From contig VBAY01000061.1 in NCBI GenBank assembly GCA_005883085.1, positions 1-9,381 of the forward strand: a DNA stretch of 9,381 bases. The letters run 5' to 3'. Source of the DNA: Candidatus Bathyarchaeota archaeon. Its GTDB lineage: Archaea > Thermoproteota > Bathyarchaeia > 40CM-2-53-6. Below are positions 6,265-9,381 of this stretch, one piece after another. Below the pieces are notes generated by a model that saw only the letters and a list, made by a program, of their open reading frames with translations, was not told the DNA's origin and made no database searches. The translations under genes were made by a program, and so were the position numbers. The stretch's first letter is position 1; each line of letters begins with the position of its first letter.

Positions 6265-6348
6265 TTAGACACCGAGATACAGGAAGAAGAGGAACCAGAA
6301 CAGCCAAGCCATCCCAAGAGCTAGAATTATCGTCGTCTTTTCCGTCAT
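6265..6348 (-). CDS. Possible 27-residue single-span membrane protein
   Basis: A very short frame that encodes MTEKTTIILALGMAWLFWFL and ends in FFLYLGV. A short charged N-terminus is followed by one 22-residue hydrophobic helix rich in Trp and Phe, which is just what a tiny membrane protein looks like. The ATG at 6348 is preceded by a purine-rich GGGAAAGG. An in-frame ATG at 6399 would give 44 residues, but the added part has no evident character. It is read in the same direction as aIF1 and stops about 20 bases upstream of the aIF1 TATA box. Such small single-span proteins often belong to larger membrane complexes. No family is recognised; conservation in relatives would be needed to be sure. 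Confidence 0.42.
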   Translation of the reverse strand: MTEKTTIILALGMAWLFWFLFFLYLGV

Positions 6349-6561
6349 CCTTTCCCTTATGTACCCTGTATCTACAAGTAAAATCCGGATTGTAACCATG
6401 GGAACGGCGTGGAGGACGAATCTTGGGTGGGCGCAGCGAGATTGAGCCTCCGTCCGCTTACTGCTCCAAGTCTCTCGATATTGCCATGGGTTTCCAGCGC
6501 TTTCCAGAGGACTCGTGGAGATTTAGTCCGCTCCAGGGGCTATCGATAAATAGGTATAGCC

Positions 6562-6571
6562 GGTATATACG
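6562..6571 (+). promoter_or_regulatory. TATA box for the small gene at 6597
   Basis: GGTATATACG contains a typical archaeal TATA core about 26-30 bases ahead of the TTG at 6597, predicting a leaderless transcript starting at or next to the start codon. A second, weaker TATAG lies about 10 bases upstream. Confidence 0.5.
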
Positions 6572-6596
6572 ATAAGGCGAGTTAGAAGGTTCTCGA

Positions 6597-6845
6597 TTGA
6601 GTGAGCGGATAACCGTCTCGATTGAGCTGGAGTTCTTTAACAAATACCTCTTCAACGCTTTAAAGAGGAGTCTCTACAATGCGAATCCGAAGCGAAAACT
6701 GGACATTATTTATTACTACTCTCGGGATCCACGGGTGAAATTCTCAATCTCCATGACAGGGTATAGTACCACGAAGCCGAATCCATCGCCACAGTGGACC
6801 ACCGTCTTCAACAATATTCAGAGCATGCGCCAGTATCTTCGCTAG
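6597..6845 (+). CDS. Small protein of Pcc1-like layout, function uncertain
   Basis: An 82-residue soluble protein. The predicted order is strand (ITVSIELEFF), helix (KYLFNALKRSLYNAN), strand (KLDIIYYYSRD), strand (VKFSISMTGYS) and a final helix (TTVFNNIQSMRQYLR). That beta-alpha-beta-beta-alpha order, the length and the final helix ending in 'YLR' resemble Pcc1, the dimer-forming subunit of the KEOPS complex that makes t6A in tRNA. No single motif proves it and overall similarity looks weak, so I give no symbol. The TTG start fits a leaderless transcript from the TATA box at 6562-6571. The gene converges on TFB with 9 bases between stops. The opposite-strand frame over its start (6458-6655) is less protein-like and is left out. 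Confidence 0.6.
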   Translation: MSERITVSIELEFFNKYLFNALKRSLYNANPKRKLDIIYYYSRDPRVKFSISMTGYSTTKPNPSPQWTTVFNNIQSMRQYLR

Positions 6846-6854
6846 AACTTAGGG

Positions 6855-7787
6855 TCAGGCATTCAGGCCAAGGGCGTCTTTCAGACCCTTGTACCTATTC
6901 CGAACGGTTACTTCGGTGACGTTCGCAATCTCCGCGATCTCTTTCTGAGTCTTCTTCTCTCCTTGAAGAACACACGCAACATAGAGGGCTGCTGCAGCTA
7001 GACCCATCGGATCCTTGCCGGCTACAACTCCCTTATTTCGCGCGTCTTTTAGTACTTGTATCGCCGATTGCTGTGTCTGTATTGTGATTTCGGCTCGACT
7101 GGCGATTTTTGATATGCACCGAATCGGGTCTTCGACCGGCATCGACATTTCTAGCTCTCTCAGTAGGAGGCGGTAGCAGCGCGCGACGTCTTTCTTCTTG
7201 ATTCTGCTTGCCGACGCCACCTCCTTGAGGGTTCGGGGGGTCTCGCTAGATCTGCATGCTGCGTAGAGGGATGCAGCTGCTATTGCGGCAATTGAGCGTC
7301 CTCGGACAAGTCCGCTGTCGAGTGCTTTTCTGTATACGACTGCTGAGTCTTCTTTGACGTTGGCGGGTACGTGTAACCTGTCTGTTAGTCGGTCAAGCTC
7401 GGCCATTGCCTGGGCTAGGTTGCGGTCGGATGATGAGTGTACTCTTGTCCGGATTTGCCATTTCCGGAGACGGAGCATTTCCATTCTTGTCTCAAAGGGT
7501 AATTGTCTGCCGAACGCGTCTCTGTTGACTCGGTCGATGACAGTTGAGAGTCCCTTGTCGTGGATGGAGAAGGACGTTGGTATTCCAACGCGGCCTCTCT
7601 CGTCCTTTTCCTCCTTGGTGAAAGCGCGCCACTCAGGACCGCGACTCATCAGATTCTGCGACAGAACCAAGCCACAGTCTTGGCAGATGGTTTCGCCTTG
7701 GTCGAAGTCTTCTATGAGATTGAGGCTTCCGCATTCAGGACATACGTGAACTTTGGGTGGGTGTGCGCTTGGGGAAGGGGTGCTCAT
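6855..7787 (-). CDS. tfb: Transcription initiation factor IIB (TFB)
   Basis: A 310-residue general transcription factor that binds the TBP-TATA complex, reads the BRE and recruits RNA polymerase. Seen: an N-terminal zinc ribbon CPECG...CQDCG (Cys16, 19, 35, 38); the B-reader/linker with SRGPEWRAF (48-56) and a basic GRVGIPTSFSIHDKGLSTVI; first cyclin fold about 105-200 (IAAIAAASLYAACRSSETPR); and second cyclin fold about 205-305 (GLAAAALYVACVLQGEKKTQ). The latter ends in the helix-turn-helix EIAEIANVTEVTVRNRYKGL that contacts the BRE. The length is normal and all zinc ligands are intact, so it looks functional. The ATG at 7787 is the only usable start below an in-frame TAA. TACK archaea often carry several TFB copies, so whether this is the main or an alternative one is unknown. 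Confidence 0.96.
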   Translation of the reverse strand: MSTPSPSAHPPKVHVCPECGSLNLIEDFDQGETICQDCGLVLSQNLMSRGPEWRAFTKEEKDERGRVGIPTSFSIHDKGLSTVIDRVNRDAFGRQLPFETRMEMLRLRKWQIRTRVHSSSDRNLAQAMAELDRLTDRLHVPANVKEDSAVVYRKALDSGLVRGRSIAAIAAASLYAACRSSETPRTLKEVASASRIKKKDVARCYRLLLRELEMSMPVEDPIRCISKIASRAEITIQTQQSAIQVLKDARNKGVVAGKDPMGLAAAALYVACVLQGEKKTQKEIAEIANVTEVTVRNRYKGLKDALGLNA

Positions 7788-7894
7788 GGTTCTTGCCTGG
7801 GACTCCGCGAAGCGTGTGCGTTTCCGCTTGCTGGACTGGTTTCGGACGGGGCTTTAGAAGAGTCCAAGCTCGGAAAACGAGAGCGACGCGTGCG

Positions 7895-7928
7895 ATTTCA
7901 AATATAAGTGTTTCGACAAGTATATAGG
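7895..7928 (-). promoter_or_regulatory. Tandem TATA boxes upstream of TFB
   Basis: On the minus strand two TATA-like elements lie about 19 bases apart: CCTATATACTTG (centre near 7923) and CACTTATATTTG (centre near 7904). They predict transcription starts near 7897 and 7878 and a TFB leader of about 90-110 bases. That is long for this window, where other genes look nearly leaderless. No Shine-Dalgarno precedes the TFB ATG. Confidence 0.5.
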
Positions 7929-8145
7929 CTAGGTCGGGTTCCGACGCGCTCTCTCCATTCAACTGATTTCGAGTGATCCCGTTGCAGGCGGGACTTCAAG
8001 AGTTGCGTCGTAACGATGCTCTACACCATATTCCCTCCCTTTGGCAGGAGACTTCCCCCCTCTAACGGGGTCTCCTCAACCACCCTCACGTCGCAAGATG
8101 CCCTGCGCAATACCACCCATACTCTGCAGGATTGATTCCTCGTCT
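7929..8145. other. Intergenic stretch without recognisable gene
   Basis: I see no convincing coding frame. An open plus-strand frame from 8041 begins here, but its first 35 residues are proline-rich and look random. The only structure seen is the hairpin at 8046-8076 and a short CCCG/CGGG hairpin near 7978-7992. The stretch may be the eroded 5' part of the PAS-domain gene that follows. Confidence 0.4.
8046..8076. repeat. Strong inverted repeat (hairpin)
   Basis: AGGAGA (8046-8051) pairs with TCTCCT (8071-8076), and CCCC (8055-8058) pairs with GGGG (8067-8070), with a three-base bulge (CTT) and an eight-base loop. It could be a transcript-end or RNA-level element or a protein site. No T-tract follows on the plus strand, so it is not a typical terminator. 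Confidence 0.45.
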
Positions 8146-8288
8146 GTCAATGAAAGTAGGCGATACGAGCAATTAATGGGCTATTCGAGGCGGGAAATGG
8201 CTCACCTAAACCAGTGGTTTTTCATCGGCATCCTGAACAATTCAAGGGAATTCTAGAAACCCCCTCCCCGAGTGTCGATCAGGGCTGA
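8146..8288 (+). pseudogene. Possible frameshifted remnant of a PAS-domain protein
   Basis: The frame at 8146-8222 reads VNESRRYEQLMGYSRREMAH then LNQWFF, which fits the PAS core 'vNea...eLlGYsreEm.g.n'. The frame one base off (8223-8285) reads HRHPEQFKGILETPSPSVDQ, which fits the following 'vHPeDr..fk.iLe'. The two join at a five-base T run (8218-8222); a sixth T would restore one frame, giving WFFHRHPEQF. PAS domains sense ligands or redox state and commonly sit in sensor kinases. Here no start, upstream domain or downstream kinase part is readable, so I call it a gene fragment. The match is short and the call is tentative. Confidence 0.42.
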
Positions 8289-8419
8289 TTCTGGGCGATT
8301 TGCTTGCGAACCGCGCCGAGACCTCAATCTTCCAGCTCACGGGAAACTGTTGCTCGGGAAAGTCGCAGGGGGACGGTGGCCGATTAACCACTCATGAATC
8401 ACTCCTTGTCGAAATTCAA
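8289..8419. other. Intergenic stretch before the tRNA promoter
   Basis: No open frame of protein-like character and no clear repeat seen. It may contain further eroded sequence of the PAS-type gene, but I could not align any frame to that family. Confidence 0.35.
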
Positions 8420-8434
8420 CGAAACCTATTATGG
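8420..8434 (+). promoter_or_regulatory. BRE and TATA-like element of the tRNA gene
   Basis: CGAAAC, a good archaeal BRE, is followed directly by CTATTATG, a weak TATA box centred near 8430. The spacing predicts transcription from about 8456, 7 bases before the mature tRNA 5' end. Confidence 0.5.
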
Positions 8435-8492
8435 CTGGTCAGGGGGCAACCGAGAACTTCGTAGCCCGGTGGTGTAGTGGTCTAGCATAGCA

Positions 8493-8531
8493 TGGGCGTT
8501 TCGGGCCAGAAACACGGAAGCGTCCCTAGTC
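8493..8531 (+). other. Non-canonical tRNA intron (position 29/30)
   Basis: The intron folds into a nine-pair helix, GGGCGTTTC (8494-8502) with GAAGCGTCC (8517-8525). The central helix pairs T8488, A8489 and G8490 with A8528, T8527 and C8526; the fourth pair, A8487-G8529, is a mismatch. The bulges are C-A|T at the 5' site and T-C|G at the 3' site. The outer helix AGC (8484-8486) pairs with GCT (8533-8535). This relaxed motif would need the broad-specificity type of splicing endonuclease. Confidence 0.82.
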
Positions 8532-8539
8532 GGCTCTGG

Positions 8540-8566
8540 ATCCTCTCAAACAGAGGGGTTGGAGCA
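8540..8566 (+). other. Canonical tRNA intron (position 37/38)
   Basis: The four-pair central helix is formed by loop bases CTCT (8534-8537) and GGAG (8561-8564), ending in a T-G wobble. The bulges are G-G|A and C-A|A. Inside the intron CCTCT (8542-8546) pairs with AGAGG (8552-8556) around a CAAAC loop. The outer helix is the anticodon stem, which is complete only once intron 1 is gone. Confidence 0.82.
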
Positions 8567-8649
8567 ACCTGCTGACGGGAGTTCGAATCTCCCCCGGGCT
8601 ACCACGTATATCGCACGAAGGCGCGGTGATTTCTCCGCTAGGCTGGTGC

Positions 8650-9264
8650 CTAGAAGTTCTTCAGCTCCGAGCTCCAGAACTTTCGCAGGACGAGCCCCGT
8701 GACCAGACCTCCGATATGTGCAAAGAACCCTCCCCCAGCGAAAATGTCCAGACCAGCGATGAATATGATCAAGACGACGCCTCGGATTCCGGTAGCTGCC
8801 CCCATTATGCCGTAGACTGCGCCTGAGGCGCCGACCCCGCAACTCAAGGAGAGAGAGTTGGGGAAGCCGGTGATGAAAAATCCGGCAAGATCGGCCCCAA
8901 CAAAGGTCAGGTTCCCCATGATACCAGTGAGGAAAAACGTTGTCATCCACCTGGTTTTCGTGACTTGCTCTTCAAGAATGAAACCGAAGAGCAACAGAAA
9001 TAGGATATTGCTCGCAATATGGATGATGTTCGCATGAAGAAAAATTGAAGTCACCAAGGTCCATGGATAGATAGGTAATGGCCCGTCGCACTGGGCCAGA
9101 AATAGAAGCACAGGTGAATTTGTTAAGAGCGGACTGACAAAGTCGCCTACTAAGAACCCAATAGCTACGTAAACACAGATGAGTAAGAGGGAAAGGACGA
9201 GAGTTGGAGAGGTCAGGTATGGGTTTGACTTGGTCTTCCCTGACGCCTGGATACTTTCGGTCAC
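8650..9264 (-). CDS. Rhomboid family intramembrane serine protease
   Basis: A 204-residue membrane protease of the six-helix rhomboid core type, which cuts transmembrane helices of other proteins within the lipid bilayer. Seen: helix 1 about 20-41; PWTLVTSIFLHANIIHIASN (67-86), containing the 'F.H....H...N' motif with His77, His82 and Asn86 of the oxyanion site; and the nucleophile motif GVGASGAVYG with catalytic Ser147. The catalytic His183 lies in FFAHIGGLVTG (180-190), and the 'GxxxA/G' spacing of the last helix is present. Both catalytic residues are intact, so it should be active. There are no extra cytoplasmic domains beyond about 20 N-terminal residues. The start is a GTG at 9264, fixed by a TATA box 26 bases upstream that leaves essentially no leader. 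Its stop lies 45 bases from the tRNA on the opposite strand. Substrates are unknown. Confidence 0.93.
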   Translation of the reverse strand: MTESIQASGKTKSNPYLTSPTLVLSLLLICVYVAIGFLVGDFVSPLLTNSPVLLFLAQCDGPLPIYPWTLVTSIFLHANIIHIASNILFLLLFGFILEEQVTKTRWMTTFFLTGIMGNLTFVGADLAGFFITGFPNSLSLSCGVGASGAVYGIMGAATGIRGVVLIIFIAGLDIFAGGGFFAHIGGLVTGLVLRKFWSSELKNF

Positions 9265-9284
9265 GAGAGAAGCCGGTATTCACC

Positions 9285-9296
9285 ATCATATAACCT
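9285..9296 (-). promoter_or_regulatory. TATA box of the rhomboid gene
   Basis: On the minus strand GGTTATATGATG, centred near 9290, stands 26 bases ahead of the GTG start at 9264. The transcript should therefore begin at or next to the start codon. Confidence 0.6.
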
Positions 9297-9381
9297 GCAG
9301 CAAACAGTTCCCCTCTCTACAACTAACGAAGCACTCCTTTACCGGGTCAAGACCCCTCATCCTACGGCCTGCGGGCTTCAA

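Larger units (their letters stand above)
8463..8604 (+). tRNA. tRNA-Gln (anticodon CTG) with two introns
   Basis: Exons 8463-8492, 8532-8539 and 8567-8604 join to a 76-base tRNA. Acceptor stem AGCCCGG/CCGGGCT, discriminator A and encoded CCA are clear. The D stem is GTGT/GCAT with loop AGTGGTCTA. The anticodon stem GCAGG/CCTGC pairs perfectly only after both introns are removed. The loop is CTCTGGA with anticodon CTG, followed by T arm GGGAG-TTCGAAT-CTCCC. The A1-U72 pair is a known identity mark of archaeal tRNA-Gln, read by the GatDE amidotransferase. Intron 1 (39 bases) lies at the non-canonical position 29/30 and intron 2 (27 bases) at the canonical 37/38. Each has a bulge-helix-bulge splice motif for the archaeal endonuclease. 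Without intron removal the anticodon stem does not form, so simple tRNA finders may miss the gene. Confidence 0.92.

Noticed and set aside
6480..6540. Possible small structured RNA (GGACT/AGTCC pairing)
   Set aside because: A five-base pairing with mismatched flanks is expected by chance and no C/D or other RNA motif was found.
6458..6655. Minus-strand frame of 65 codons
   Set aside because: It overlaps the TATA box and 5' end of the better-supported plus gene at 6597, and its composition is unlike a folded protein.
7354..7907. Plus-strand frames opposite TFB
   Set aside because: They are shadows of the strongly supported TFB gene.
7735..7962. Minus-strand frame of 75 codons upstream of and overlapping the TFB start
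   Set aside because: It covers the TATA boxes and leader of TFB in another frame, and its translation shows no motif.
8546..8950. Minus-strand frame of 134 codons over the tRNA
   Set aside because: It is antisense to part of the tRNA and out of frame with the rhomboid gene; its Arg/His-rich translation is typical of a shadow frame.
1..9381. CRISPR array, insertion sequence or phage-like module
   Set aside because: No regularly spaced repeats, transposase, integrase or terminal inverted repeats were seen anywhere in the window.

Overview
This window is archaeal chromosome. The clearest markers are a TFIIB-type general transcription factor (TFB), a SUI1/aIF1 translation factor with an N-terminal cysteine knuckle, archaeal TATA boxes about 26 nt ahead of several starts (some with almost no leader), a GTGATC Shine-Dalgarno, and a tRNA-Gln gene interrupted by two introns with bulge-helix-bulge splice sites. 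The small zinc-ribbon and membrane proteins, together with the non-canonical tRNA intron, suggest a TACK archaeon (Thermoproteota, perhaps Nitrososphaeria or Bathyarchaeia). That placement is an impression from the sequence and has not been tested by a search.

Layout. 1-603 (minus) holds the start of a winged-helix regulator that runs off the left edge, preceded in the same reading frame by a small four-cysteine protein. 731-1219 (minus) is a two-helix membrane protein. It diverges from a plus-strand membrane protein (1256-1657) around a near-symmetric TATA box. 1665-5647 (plus) is a glycan-building block: a GT2 glycosyltransferase, the decayed tail of a sugar-nucleotide epimerase, a sugar-1-phosphate nucleotidyltransferase, an intact SDR epimerase/dehydratase and an Alg11-like GT4 mannosyltransferase. 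5660-6348 (minus) carries a zinc-ribbon protein behind aIF1, with a possible 27-residue membrane peptide upstream. 6597-6845 (plus) is a small protein with a Pcc1-like layout, converging on TFB (6855-7787, minus).

7788-8462 has no intact gene. It holds the TFB promoter and leader, a strong hairpin, what looks like a frameshifted remnant of a PAS domain, and the tRNA promoter. 8463-8604 is tRNA-Gln(CTG), and 8650-9264 (minus) is a rhomboid protease. The last ~90 bases have no recognisable feature.

Functionally, the nucleotidyltransferase and SDR enzyme probably make and modify an NDP-sugar that the GT2 and GT4 enzymes transfer to a lipid carrier or surface glycan. The other genes are mostly housekeeping information-processing genes. 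The most informative elements are the doubly interrupted tRNA, whose two splice motifs compete for the same bases, and the two gene remnants. I saw no mobile element, CRISPR array or defence system.
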